Shown in pieces: positions 34,155 to 46,800 of a stretch of DNA of 64,000 bases. Source of the DNA: Neocallimastix lanati (nom. inval.). Lineage: Eukaryota > Neocallimastigomycota > Neocallimastigomycetes > Neocallimastigales > Neocallimastigaceae. The stretch spans positions 545,001 to 609,000 of the forward strand of contig JACVTC010000079.1 of assembly GCA_016946835.1 (NCBI GenBank), written 5' to 3'. A program made the translations under genes and the position numbers. Each line of letters starts with the position of its first letter. Within the stretch, counting starts at the first letter, position 1. The notes below the pieces were generated by a model that had not been told where the DNA came from, ran no database searches, and worked only from the letters and a program-made list of their open reading frames with translations.

Positions 34155-34824
34155 TTATTTTATCTTATTTTTTTTTTATTAATGGTTTATTAAATTATTT
34201 ATGTTTCATTAAAAAAAAAAAAAAAAAAAAAAAGGCTCTATTTGGTAATGGTGATATTTTCTCATGGGAAGAATATTATCATAAAAAAGAATATACTGGA
34301 GTTGCTGGTATTATGATAGGACGTGGTGCATTAATTAAACCATGGATTTTTAAGGAAATTAAGGAAAGACAAAATTACGATATTTCAGCTACTGAACGTT
34401 TAGAAATCATGAATGAATTTTGTAAATTTGGTTTAGAACATTGGGGTACGGATACAGTTGGTGTTAATACCACAAGAAGATATTTATGTGATTGGCAAAG
34501 TTTCCTTCATCGTTATATTCCAATTGGTTTAATGGAAGTTTTACCACAAAAAATCAATGATCGTCCACCAGTTTATTTTGGTCGTAATGAACTTGAAACT
34601 TTAATGGGTAAAGTATATTAAAAGATAAAATATATATATATATTAAGATATTTAAATTAATATATTAATTTATCGTTATAATTTTTCAAAAATATAATTT
34701 TATTTTAATAGCTTCACCAAAAGCAAGTGATTGGATCAAATTATCTGAAAAAACTATTCTTGGTCCAGCTCCAGAATCATTTACTTTTGTTCCTAAGCAT
34801 AAAGCTAATGCTTATGAAGGATAG
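32355..34824 (+). CDS. DUS3: tRNA-dihydrouridine(47) synthase Dus3 with two CCCH zinc fingers
   Basis: Four exons: 32355-32598, 32786-33999, 34235-34607, 34712-34824, phase-consistent, 647 residues. The N terminus is charged and disordered. Two CCCH fingers lie at about residues 77-140: [19 protein letters not shown], split by intron 1, then [22 protein letters not shown]. The FMN-dependent Dus domain covers ~285-600: [46 protein letters not shown] with the catalytic Cys, [37 protein letters not shown] and [13 protein letters not shown]. The tail ends [10 protein letters not shown], as in animal DUS3L. Known role: reduces uridine 47 in the tRNA variable loop and acts on some mRNAs. Intron 2 contains a 12-bp tandem repeat. 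Confidence 0.95.
34014..34155. repeat. 12-bp tandem repeat in DUS3 intron 2
   Basis: Eight or so copies of a TTATTATTTTTC unit grading into (ATT)n. Intron 2 ends in a long A-run immediately before the AG at 34233-34234. Confidence 0.88.
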
Positions 34825-36807
34825 ATTAAATAATTTAGAATTTTATAATTTATATTTTAAAAATTTTATTTTGTTAATAGATACAATATTTAAATTATTA
34901 GAATTTTTTAATCAACATTTAATTATCTTTTTTTTTTTAAAAAAAAAAAAATAAATAAATAAATAAATAAAAATAAAAAAAAATAAATATATGTATACAT
35001 ATTCAGTTAAATTATTGTTAAATTATTGAAAAGTTCAAATTAAAAAATAAAATATTTATACATATTGATACAAATTATTTAAAATTATTTAATATATCAT
35101 AAATGTTTTAAGCTCTCCCAATATTTAAATTAATAAATAGGAAAAATTATGTATTATACATTATTATTAATTAATTATAAATTGTAAGGAAAAGATAAAA
35201 AAAAAAATTATAAAATAATAAATGATATTAAATAATATCTTATGCCATTTATTAATTGTATTAAGATTACCTATATTATAAAGTATTTTGAACTATTATA
35301 TAATTTAGAATTAAAATAAAAATAAAACTATTATTTATATGTTAAAATTGATTTGAAATATTTATATTATTGAATTATTCAATATAATAATAATATAATA
35401 GCATATTATATAATATATTAATAAATTTGGAATTAAAAAAAAAATTATTTATTTTTTTAATCTCTATATATAATTATGAATTTTTAAAGTTTTATCTTCT
35501 CGCCAATTAATTGGAGATCTAATCCCTTGATCCTAGAAGTAAAAGGTAAATTTCATAATAAAAAAAATAAAAATAAAAAAATAAAACTAATAAAATATTG
35601 AATTTCTATTGGTCACATTAAATATCTTTTTTTTTTTTTTTTTTTTACTAGAATTTGCATATAATGGGATTATATTAGTCATATTATAAAATAATAAAAA
35701 TATAAATAATAAAAAACAGAAGAAATAAAATCAATTGTATAATATCATTTTATTAAATATTAATTAGATATTTTTTTTTAAAAAAAAAAAAAAAAAGGTA
35801 TATATATATTATATATATATGCTATTTTACAATTAATAAATTAATTTATAATATATAATCTTTTATAAAATCAATTATATATTTATTTTTAATTTGCAAT
35901 TTTTCTATTTTATAGTTAAACTGACCATTTTATAAAAAAGTAGTAATAATTATAATACAAAAAATATATAAATAGATATAGATTTATATAATATTAATAA
36001 TAATATATCATTAATAATTCGAAACTTTTTTTTCTTTTATTTAACTTTAAATTTATACTTTCAAATTAAAAATATAACATTTTATTAATTTGAATAACTA
36101 TTGGCTTACATCGGCTATTATTTTACAATTTTAAAATATGGTTATAATTAATCCTTTTTTTTTTTTTTTTTTTTTTAAAGAAAATAAAAGGATTATATGT
36201 TAATTATAATATCATATATAATTGAATATAAAATAAATAAATCTATATTTAATATATTCTAATAAATGCAAAATTCTATTATTATTTAACATTTTTAAAA
36301 ATAAAAACATGGATAGATATATTAAAATATTTATATTAATATAGGTATAAATAACAAATAACTGATAATCAGTTAATATTTTTTTAATTCACGGTTAATT
36401 AATATAAATAATTCTATTTTTTAATAAAACATCCATAAAAAATTAAATAATTATAAAATAAATAAATAAATAAAAAAGTATAATAAATAAAACATAAAGT
36501 TTTAATTGATTTTTATATTAATATTTAATTATTATTATTATTATTATTATTAGTAAATAAAAATTTTCTATTAAGTATTTTTTATTATTTATACTTTTTA
36601 TTCTCAATATTAATGTTTAGCAATATATCTTTTTTTTTTTTTTTTTTTTTTTTTTTGGTTTTATGACAATTTAATTATTAATAATTATTAATTAAGTTTT
36701 AATTATTTTTGTTATTTCATATTAAATCCATTATTTAAAATTAAAACTTTTATTTCTTATATATACTTTATTTTTTATATTTTTTTTCCTTTCTTTCATT
36801 CATTCAT

Positions 36808-36838
<31 letters not shown>

Positions 36839-38185
36839 TATATATATATATTATAAAATAAGCTAAAAATTAATAATTAGTTCTTAATAAAAATTAAATA
36901 TATCTTTTTTTTTTTTTAATATAAATAAAATCATATATAAATATATATATATATTTATATATATAATTTAAAAACAAAAATAAACCATTCTAAACATTAA
37001 TTTTTTTAAAAATAAACAATAATTAAAAGAACTCTAAATAATAATTTCTTTTTATTGTTTTTTCATTAATTCTTTTTTTATACTTTGATACTTTGAATTA
37101 ATGCATATATAATTAATATAGGTATATATGTATATAAAAAATATAAATATTCATTTATTTAAAGAAATAATAAATAAGAGTAAATGAAGGAAAAATGTAT
37201 TAATAATCATAACAAAAATAATAATATATATTTATATATAAATACTTATATAATACAGAAAGTAAAAAATAAATGGAACATTATAATAATATATACGAGG
37301 TGTGACAAAAATCGAAGATTAAAAAGAAATAAATAATAATCATTTAGAAAATTTATAATTAAAAAATATTTTAATTAAAATTATATATTAGAGTAATGAT
37401 TATTATATAAGTTATTAATCAATCTTATAAATTTGTTTGAAATTTTGTTGAATATTTGAGAAAAATTTTTTTTTTTTTATTCAACATCAATTAATATAAA
37501 TGTTAAATACTATTAAACAGGAATTATCATTTAAACATTTTTGTAACTTATATCAAAATTAAAATTTAAAAATATTTTAATTAAATGAAGGAACATTAAA
37601 CAAAAATTTTTAAAAATAATAAGACAATAATCGTTTCATTATTCAATAGAAATAATCAAGACAGAAAAGAAAAAAAAAAGCAAATAAATGAAAATATTTT
37701 TAATTTATATTAAAAATAAAGTAATAATAATGTATAATAATGTATAATACAAAATTGAGATCAAGAACAAATTTAAAATCTGCTTTATTAATAAAATTTT
37801 TAATAAAGAATTTCATTTTTTATTAATAATTTAGAAGTAATTAATAATTCTTAAATTACTAATTTTATTTTAATTAATATTAAGTAATAATAATAATAAA
37901 AAAAAAGTCAGACAAATATAATTTAAAAATTAAAAATTAATAGTAGACTATTTCGTAATTTCTTTAAATTCTAAATATTAATTATTTGTTTGTTATTAAT
38001 GAATTTTTTAAATTTTATATATCTCAATAGAATTATATAAATTAACTTACAAATGATAAACTTATTCAATATTTTTTTTTCTATTAAAACAAATAAATAT
38101 AATATATATTTGATGATATTAACGTTGATTTGTATTTTTTATTAATATTATTTAATATTATTTAACATAGAAATTTTAGAAAAAC
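34825..38185. other. AT-rich intergenic region
   Basis: 3.4 kb with stops in all frames and many homopolymer tracts (for example T-runs near 36629-36656 and 36810-36838). No gene, RNA or element recognised. The PP4 promoter presumably lies at its right end. Confidence 0.55.
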
Positions 38186-38268
38186 ATGAGCAGTGATTTA
38201 GATAGGTATAGATAATTATAAAAAAAATAAATATTTTATATAAATTTAAAATGTTAATATTTTTATTA

Positions 38269-38302
<34 letters not shown>

Positions 38303-39366
38303 TTTAAAAAAAAAGACAAATTGAACAACTTTGGCGTTGTGAAGTTATTAAAGAAAGTGAAGTAAAAGATTTATGTAATAAAGCTCGTGAAATTTTAGTT
38401 GAAGAAAGTAATGTTCAACGTGTTGATGCACCTGTTACAGTATGATGTCATATTAATTAAATTTATAATTTTTATAAAATAAGTGAATAAATAAAAAAAT
38501 GAATTAATATAATATATATATTAATATTTTTAAAAAATATAATATTAAAGATTTGTGGTGATATTCACGGTCAATTTTATGATTTAAAAGAATTATTTAA
38601 AGTTGGAGGAGAATGTCCAGAAACAAACTATTTATTTATGGGTAAGAATAATATCTTATTGTAATTTTAAACAATATATATAATAATTTTATTATATATA
38701 TAATAAAATATATATATATATATAATTTTGTTTTCAAACAAAAATTAAATTTTTTTTTTTAAAAAAAAAAATAAAAAATTTATTTAAAATTCAAAGGTGA
38801 TTTTGTCGATCGTGGTTTTTATAGTGTTGAAACTTTCTTATTATTATTAGCACTTAAAGTAAGATATCCAGATCGTATTACTTTAATTCGTGGTAATCAT
38901 GAAAGTCGTCAAATTACACAGGTCTATGGTTTTTATGATGAATGTCTTCGTAAATATGCTTCTGTAAATGTATGGCGTTACTGCTGTGAAATTTTTGATT
39001 ATCTAAGTCTTTCGGCTATTATTGATGATAGAATTCTTTGTGTTCATGGTGGTCTTTCACCATCCATAAATACTCTTGATCAAGTAAATATTATAAATAA
39101 ATAAATAAATTATATAAATGTTTTTTATATATTTATTTTATTTTATTTTTTTTATCTTTTAATAAATTTTATTTTATTATTATATTATAATATAATTTGT
39201 TAAAATTGTTTTCATATAGATCAGAACAATAGATAGAAAACAAGAAGTACCACATGACGGTGCAATGTGTGACTTACTTTGGTCAGATCCAGATGAAATT
39301 GAAGGATGGGGTTTAAGTCCTAGAGGTGCTGGTTATTTATTTGGAGGAGATGTAGTTGAATCAGTA

Positions 39367-39416
<50 letters not shown>

Positions 39417-39927
39417 ATATATATATTTATATTCATAAAAATAAATAAATAGATGATATTTCATAATATTAACGTTAAATATATTTATTTAATTATTTAT
39501 GTATATATATATAATAATTTATAAATTTAAAATTTGTATGTAGTTTATTCATGCAAATAATTTAGAATTAATTGCAAGAGCTCATCAACTAGTAATGGAA
39601 GGATATAAGTCAATGTTTAAAGATACAATAGTTACGGTTTGGTCAGCGCCAAATTACTGTTATCGATGTAATAATGTTGCAGCTATATTAGAATTAGATG
39701 AACACTTAAATAGAAATTATAGAATATTTGAAGCTGCACCCCAGGTATGATAACTTAATAAACTATATACATTAATATTTTATAAATATATATATATTAA
39801 ATAAAACAAAAAAATATAAATAAATCAAATACTAATAATGATAAATAATAAAAATACATCATTTTAATATTTAAAGGAGGCTAGAGGTATACCTGCTAAA
39901 AAACCAGCACCAGATTATTTCTTATAA
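38186..39927 (+). CDS. PPP4C: Serine/threonine protein phosphatase 4 catalytic subunit
   Basis: Seven exons: 38186-38205, 38316-38439, 38551-38641, 38797-39083, 39220-39363, 39544-39744, 39877-39927, phase-perfect, 305 residues (human 307). All PPP-family metal motifs are present: GDIHGQ, GDFVDRG, RGNHESR, and VHGGLSP with the downstream His region [13 protein letters not shown]4-specific blocks distinguish it from PP2A and PP6: [61 protein letters not shown] and [16 protein letters not shown]. The C-terminal DYFL is the carboxymethylated tail of PP2A-like enzymes. Known role: with regulatory subunits it acts in DNA-damage recovery, centrosome and nutrient signalling. The first coding exon is only 20 nt. 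Intron 5 begins GTATGT and then a 40-plus-nt A-run (about 39369-39415). Confidence 0.96.
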
Positions 39928-40582
39928 GCTTACAATATCACATATTATCTTTTTTACATTTATTTTTGTTTTTGTTTTTCTTATTTTTTAAAATATATAT
40001 ATAATATACATATATAATAATAATTTTTAAACTCAATATATACAATTTATTGTAAAAGTTTTATCATCATTAAATAATAATAATAACAATAATAATAATA
40101 ATAATTAAAATAAAAAAAAAAAAAATAAAAAATAAAAAAAAACAAAAAATAAAAAAAAAAATTAAAATTAAAATTTACAAGGATAATAATAATATACACA
40201 TTTATAAAACATTTTATTTTATATTCATTAAATAGTTTTTACACATGTCGTTTATAATATATTAATAAAAAACAAAAATATTTATAATTTTAAATTATGA
40301 TTAAAATAATGAATGAAATATCATAAAAATTTATAATTATTATATTTTGAAATAACATAATATATTATTTCATTGAGTTACTAAAATATCAATTTGAAAT
40401 ATTTTGGTTATTATTATAAAAAAAATGACATAATCATATAATTTAATCTCATTAATAAATAATATATATAATTGTAATAAAGATTATGTATGTTATGAAA
40501 GTAAATTAACCATTAAAGTAAAATAAATAAAATAAAATAAAATAAAATAAAATAAAATAAAATAAAATAAAATAAAATAAAA

Positions 40583-40637
<55 letters not shown>

Positions 40638-41007
40638 AAACTTTTTAATATTGTATTTTTAATTATTTTTTTTTTTTTAAATTAAAATATAAAATAATAA
40701 AAGGTTATTCTTAGTTAAAATATATAATCTGTACTTCCTTCATATGAATTTTTTCTATTTAAATATTCCATATTTAAATTATTAATATTTTTATTGATTT
40801 TAAGGATTTCTTCATATAGGCTACTTCTTATATGTCTATATTATATCATTTAAAAATTTATCAATTAATATTAATTATTTAATATCTAAATTATATTAGT
40901 AACAAATTAGTAATAAAATGTTACAATTCATATTATTCAGTTAATTTATCATTTTTTTATTGAGGGATTTCAATTTTATTATGATATAATTTTCTTTATA
41001 TTATTTT
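39928..41007. other. Intergenic region with (TAAAA)n/(TAAA)n repeat
   Basis: Downstream of PP4. Holds (TAAAA)n changing to (TAAA)n at about 40517-40637. No coding sequence recognised. Confidence 0.55.
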
Positions 41008-41260
41008 TGTTAAATATAACTCTTAAAATCAGAAATGATATTTATATTTTATTATGTGTTTATTTATTTATTGTATTGCTTTAATATTAAGAAAGACCTT
41101 TTTCATTTAAGAATATGCCATTATATATTATTTATAATTATTTTTTATAGTAGTCTAACATTATTGGTAGCATTTAACGTACATTGCATTATATTATGGA
41201 ATAAAATTATTTTACACTTAATAATGTAGAATAATGTACAATGCTACATAACTGTGATAT
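41008..41260 (-). repeat. Probable 3' long terminal repeat of copia element
   Basis: Starts TGTTAAATATAACTCTTAAA. The first ~75 nt match the repeat at 44139 in the same orientation, with a few substitutions and small gaps (AAATGATATTTATAT, TTATTATGTGTTTATTTATT). Just inside is a purine tract on the minus strand (TAGGGAGAA, about 41266-41274) that fits a polypurine tract. The inner boundary is estimated. Confidence 0.6.
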
Positions 41261-41280
41261 TTAATATTCTCCCTACATTG

Positions 41281-42826
41281 GCATTTTCCACATTTCTATG
41301 ATGAAATCGGCAAAGTATTTATATTAGGTCCAGAAATATTTTTAGTTAATGGATCTACCATCATCGAATTAGAACCAATGAGTGTTAATTTAATTTCATT
41401 TTTTGTAATTTCATCTTGAACATATTTATACTTTATGTCCATATATTTGTATCGTCCCTTTTGGTTTTCATTTTCAGCTATATCCTTACATGGTTTATTA
41501 TCTATTCTAATATTAATTCTAATATTTTTGTTGAATATTTCATTTACTAATCTTTTTATCTATATGGCTTGTTTTTGAACATTCTATTAAGCTTGATTAT
41601 TCGACTTCCGCGATTGATAAGGCTATATTTTTCTGAGTAAATGATTTCCATGATATTGAATTATTTCTTAATACAAAATATATACTGAAGTGGATCTTCT
41701 TTTAATCTCATCACCAGGGAAATTCGTATCACAGTAAGCTCTTAAAACTTTCTTTCCGTGATAATGAATTGAATAGTCCTTTGTACTTTCAATGTATTTT
41801 AATATTTCAATAGTTACATTCAAATCAGCCTTTGTAAGATTCTCAGAAAATCTTGCAACTTGATTTACAGCAAATACAATATCTTGTCATATTTTTGTTG
41901 ATACATATAATAGAGATCCAATCAATCTTTTATAATCAGTTTCAGAGTTTTCTCTATCTTTTAATTTTGCATTAATATATAGTGTTCAAATTAATATAAT
42001 ATTGTTTATATTATAATTAATTAGATTTTTTTCAATATAATTTTTTGATAATTTTGAAGCCTTTATTTGTTTTAATTAAATTAATTCTGATGATTTTGTT
42101 TGCCATTTTATCTGTGAAGACTATTTATTTATGTTTTACCTTTGAAATAACTTTGATAATTTCTTTATCCCCTCCTGTAATTAATATATCATCAACATAA
42201 AATGTTAGTAGTAAGTATAATTTATTATTTTTATATTTAAAAAATAAACGACTACTGTATTACATTGAATTAACCCAATTTTCTTAAGAAAACCGGAGAT
42301 TCCGTAAAACCATTGTCTTCCAGCTTGTTTGAATCCATAGAGAGCCTTTTTATAATAATCCAGATTTTCGGCAATTGAAGGTTTTATCACTGATTGGAAT
42401 TTGAACATAAATTTTCTCATCTAAATTAATAATAAGTTTCTGGTTTACAATTTCATAATTATTAAGGTTTGACTTAGAAAAATTTTATAATTATTATAAT
42501 TTGAAATTTTTAATTTATTCATAAATTTGAAATTTTTAAAATTTTAATCAAATTTTTATTAATAAAAATTTTTTTCACATTTTTGTTCAAAAAATTATTT
42601 TTCGTAATATTTAAACTCTTTATGTTATTATTGTTATTTCTATTAATAATACCATTATTTTCATTACTTTTACTGTTATCATGTAGAATATTGGCATAAA
42701 TTTCATTTGACGTTACTTTATAGTTTCTTCAATATTTGAATTTTTGAATATTTCCTCTTGATTTTCAGTTAATTTTTGATCTTCATTTTTTTTTTGTTTA
42801 ATATAATCATCATTTATTTTATCTTC

Positions 42827-42862
<36 letters not shown>

Positions 42863-44023
42863 ATTCTGTTTGTTTTCATTCATTTCAAATTCATTATGCT
42901 AAATAGATTGACTAAATTGATGTTGTAAGTGCTGTTCCCAATCAATTTGTTTATCTGAAAGATTTGAAGAATGAAAAAAAAGATGTGCCAAGTGAGCTAC
43001 CTGCACTTTCATTGAAGTGTGCATCACAAACTATAGTTATTGTTTTTTTTTTTTTTTTTTTTTTTATTTTTTACTTCAAGTTTGTACCGCCCTTGATTTC
43101 AGCTCCCCTCAGGAATGGTGGGAATATTGAGGTAGTCACATACTTCCTTTTTTTTAAAAACAGAATTGTCCCTACTGGACGACCTAACTGAGTTTTTCAA
43201 CAATGGCGCTCTGATATGCATATTATTGCTGAGAATTTTTTCAGTACTATTTCTTCTCCAATTCGTAATTACTCTTTGAAGCGATATCAGTATAACCTAA
43301 CCAATAGATATTCGTACTTACTTCCTGGCAAATGCATAAATGTCAGAAAGATTGTAATTTATTAGAATATATCTACATGGACACATGAAATTTTCATAAT
43401 GAAAAATACTTTGTTCGGAATTTTAAAATTAATTCCCTGATGCTGATTTAAATTGTAAAATATAATGCACATTTAATAGCTTCATCCCACAAAATAGGTG
43501 ATAATTTAACAATATTGACTAATGTTTTCGGACAGTTATCTAATGTCTGATTAATTCTTTCAATGCGACCATTTTGTTGGGAATTACCTGGTGTAAAATA
43601 ATTAAATGTAATTCCATTTTAAGATAATTTAAAAAATTAGAGTTATTATATTCTAATTATGCAATTATGTAATAGACTTTTTGTATGTTTGTCGAGGCTG
43701 TTTAATATTATAATTCTGATGGTACTGTCATATTTTAAATTTTTTTTATTGGTATTTATATCTTTAATATTTTTTGATATATAATCACCTAATTCTTCAG
43801 AATCAAGGAATAATTTTAAGTCTGAATATCATTTGTGAAAGTTTTTATTTGCAATTTTAAAGTTTTGAATATGAAATTTATTAATTGTATTTGTTTGAAT
43901 ATTTGGAAGTTCTACTTCAACAGGAGCATTATTCATTGTTGCGCTTGATATTTTTGTTTTTCTTGTCTTTGCTAAAGTTTTTGAAGAACTTCCAGTAGTT
44001 GTTGAATTTTCTGATTTAAACAT
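41281..44023 (-). mobile_element. Decayed Ty1/copia-type LTR retrotransposon (gag and pol relics)
   Basis: Read on the minus strand, in order: 44023-~43640 is a gag-like frame (starting MFKSENSTTTGSS, one internal stop). 43600-43430 is an integrase-like segment with TPGNSQQNGRIERINQTL and LWDEAIKCALYF. 42420-42180 is reverse transcriptase (KALYGFKQAGRQW, then the active-site motif FYVDDILI after a frame change). 41760-41281 is the copia-type RNase H end (AYCDTNFPGD, YKYMDIKYKYVQDEI, MVDPLTKNISG) ending in a stop. Protease and most of the integrase core are missing between gag and TPGNS, so it carries an internal deletion. Many stops and frameshifts mean it cannot act autonomously. Confidence 0.85.
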
Positions 44024-44138
44024 TTTAATGTGAATAAAAATATTTCTTTATTTTAATATATAATGAATGTTTATTACTAAATATATTAAAATTTTGATAT
44101 TAGCAATTGTTAATGAGTTATTGAGTCATTGAGACTCT

Positions 44139-44240
44139 TAATCTGTTAAATATAACACTCAAAATAGGAAATGATATTTATATTTATATTTATTATGTGT
44201 TTATTTATTTATTTTATTTCATTTTATTTTATTCAATCTG
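44139..44240 (-). repeat. Probable 5' long terminal repeat remnant of copia element
   Basis: Begins TGTTAAATATAACACTC and parallels the 41008 repeat for about 75-80 nt, then diverges. The outer half is not recognisable, so this LTR is truncated or rearranged. The gag-side flank on the minus strand begins GATTAAGAGTCTCAATG, the expected place for a primer-binding site, but I cannot assign the tRNA. Confidence 0.55.
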
Positions 44241-44337
44241 TGCTTTTCTAATTTAATAATATAAAAAAAAAAAAAAATTAATATATATATATTAATTATT
44301 AATAATGATAGAAAATTAATAAATAAAATAATAATTT

Positions 44338-44520
44338 AAAAGATGGTGGCAAAATTCCCGATTTTTACAACGGCTTCCTACTACACTAGCTTAGTTATCA
44401 TAAAGAGTAGTCCTCCAAGAAAAACTCGTTATCAATGCCAAGTTGGCGGCCTCTAAGTGATGATTCCCCTCGGGGGATGCGTATTTATAGGAGGCAATCT
44501 TCGAATTTATCTTTTCAATC
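44338..44520. other. GC-richer segment with TATA-like box and hairpin
   Basis: An abrupt composition change beside the truncated copia LTR. It contains the perfect hairpin CCCCTCGGGG followed by TATTTATA about 15 nt later, and an inverted pair CCTCC/GGAGG. No open frame. It may be LTR or promoter sequence of another element; I cannot identify it. Confidence 0.4.
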
Positions 44521-44805
44521 ACTTTATTTAATAATTATAATTTAAAAGATATATCAAAAAAAATAATATTTAATATGTTTAAATATGTTAATAAAAAATA
44601 TAAAATTGTTTAAGTAATATCGATAATTTTTATAATTTTTAGGTATTTTTTCATTCTTTAAAAATAAAAAAATTTTTTTTGTTAATCGTGTAACACTAAA
44701 TTAAATTAATTTCTATATTAATTAATTAGAAAATTTCGACAATTATTTTTTTTTTTTATGTATAAAAAAAAATAATTTTAGTGTAACAATAATACATTTT
44801 CAAAA

Positions 44806-44837
<32 letters not shown>

Positions 44838-45339
44838 ATAAGAGAAGTCATGAAAAAATTTTTTTTAAATAAATTTTAATTTAAAATATTAAAATAAAAA
44901 AAAAAAAAAAATAAAAGAAATAAGGAATAAAAATGTATTAAACAATATATATCAATAGTTTTATGAAATTTTTAATAATTTTTTTTTTTTTAAATTTTAA
45001 TAAAATATTTTATATTTATTACAATATATATAATATAAATTAATAGGTACTAATTAAAAATTAAACACAAATATAAAAAAATAATATATATATTTTTTGT
45101 AATTCATGTAAGAAAATATAAATTAAAAATAAAAAAAAAATAAATATTAAAAAAAAATAATAATAAAAAAAAAATAATTTATTATATTAGAAAGTAAATA
45201 TATAATAAAAAAATTTAAATAAATAAATAAAATATAACAATAAATATATAAAGCTATTTTTTATAATATTAAAAATATATTCCTTAATAAAATATCTATA
45301 TTTATTTGTAATTAATGAATTAATATTAAAATATATCAC
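44521..45339. other. AT-rich spacer between the two retroelement relics
   Basis: No coding signal. An imperfect inverted pair GTAACACTAAATTAA (near 44690) and TTTTAGTGTAAC (near 44776-44787) may mark a small foldback sequence. Confidence 0.4.
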
Positions 45340-46800
45340 TATTGAAGTTCTTTAACTGTGGTTGGAGAGGGCTAATCCAAAACAGCTGAAACATTTTCAA
45401 TATCATTCTTAAGATCTTGGAAAGATAAATAATATCCTAGATATTTAACTTCGGACTTAACAAACCCACATTTTTCTAGTTTAATATGTGTATGAAATTT
45501 CCTTAATTATAGTAGTTTAATGTGTACATTGTGTTTGGAAAGATCATCAAAGAAAATAATAATGTCATCTATATAGGGATAGCAAAATATATTTAAATAA
45601 TCACTCATTCTTTGAAAACAGGAAGGCATATTCTTGAAACTGAAAAGTACAACCTTATATTCAAAAATTTTTAATTTTAACAAAGTTATAAGAGTATTTG
45701 CTTTAATCCATATATTTTTATATTTAAAAGAGCACTTAATTATACAATCTTTAAATTTCTTATATGAATTAGATCTAGACATACTAACCATATGAGAGGA
45801 GCCAAATTTATTTGATCTTTTTGGACAATCTTTTAATATATGACCTAATTGTCCACAATATTGTAACAGACAGAGTTGACACGGCAAGGGCAAGTCGGTA
45901 CACTAGAAAGAAAAAAAAAATATATTATATTAAAAAAATTAAATCATTAATTATTAATTAATGTAATATTTCAAATTACTAATAAATTTATTAGTAAAAA
46001 AAAATATTTTTAGTAGTAAAATTCGTACTATTTATACTTTTATTGGAAAAACTGTTTTAAAATGTATTAATAATATTATAGAAGTATTTAGAAAAATATT
46101 ACCATCAGTTAATAATGTAAAGTCTGTAGAAATATATTTTAATGGATGAAAATGAATCTTACACTAAAAAGAATAAAAAAAATTTCTAAAATAATAGCAA
46201 TTTCTAAATTCATTTCGTCTAGATTACAAACCTAAAGAATCTTTAATATTTTATAAATTTATTCAGAAAAAATATTTAAAAAATTGTTAGTAATAATTAA
46301 TAAAATAAATTTGCAAAATGGGTTGAGTCACTCACTAAAGACTTCATTACAAATATAAACAAAGTCTTTCTTTAATTCATTTTGCTAGTTCTTTAGGAGA
46401 TAAAGGAAAATAATTGGTTTCATTTGGTAATTTTGAGGGAAAACTAGAACCATAATAATTTTTATATTTTCTAAAGTTAAATATAAACTTGTATCTATTA
46501 TTACCGTAATTATTACTATTATTACTATTGTTTCTTGAATTATTATTGTTGATTGTTGGGAATCGAGCCATCTGATGGTCTATACGATTGGTGATTCACA
46601 TCAGTTTACTTGGGAGCAAGCCTTCAATATAAGCATCCATCCAAATCTATTGTTTCATCCTATAACAAAGTGATGGTATAAGCTACTTTTAATTCATCAT
46701 TTGTGAAATATTCAGAACAATGAGCAATAGTTAATCTAACATAAGCTAAGAATCATTTGAGCTTAGTTGAATCACTATCAAAATGAAAATCGTTTAAAGA
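45340..46800 (-). mobile_element. Decayed Ty3/gypsy-type LTR retrotransposon relics (gag, zinc knuckle, reverse transcriptase)
   Basis: On the minus strand, 46800-46377 gives gag-like sequence: AYIEGLLPSKL, a stop, then MARFPTINNNN with Asn-rich repeats. An open frame at 45893-45507 joins a zinc-knuckle-like YCGQLGHILKDCP directly to gypsy reverse transcriptase (FSFKNMPSCFQRMSDYLN, then YIDDIIIFFDDLSKH). After a frame change, 45500-45340 continues with LEKCGFVKSEVKYLGYYLS. The protease and the first half of the RT are deleted between knuckle and NMPSCF. The first knuckle cysteine appears lost (LQYC). No LTRs recognised. Not autonomous. Confidence 0.82.

Noticed and set aside
33953-34621. One continuous frame across DUS3 intron 2
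   Set aside because: The upstream part is out of the DUS3 frame and low complexity; homology places the junction from Met at 33999 to Ala at 34235.
41035-41229. 64-codon plus-strand frame in the left copia LTR
   Set aside because: Hydrophobic translation of LTR DNA with no similarity; the element's genes lie on the other strand.
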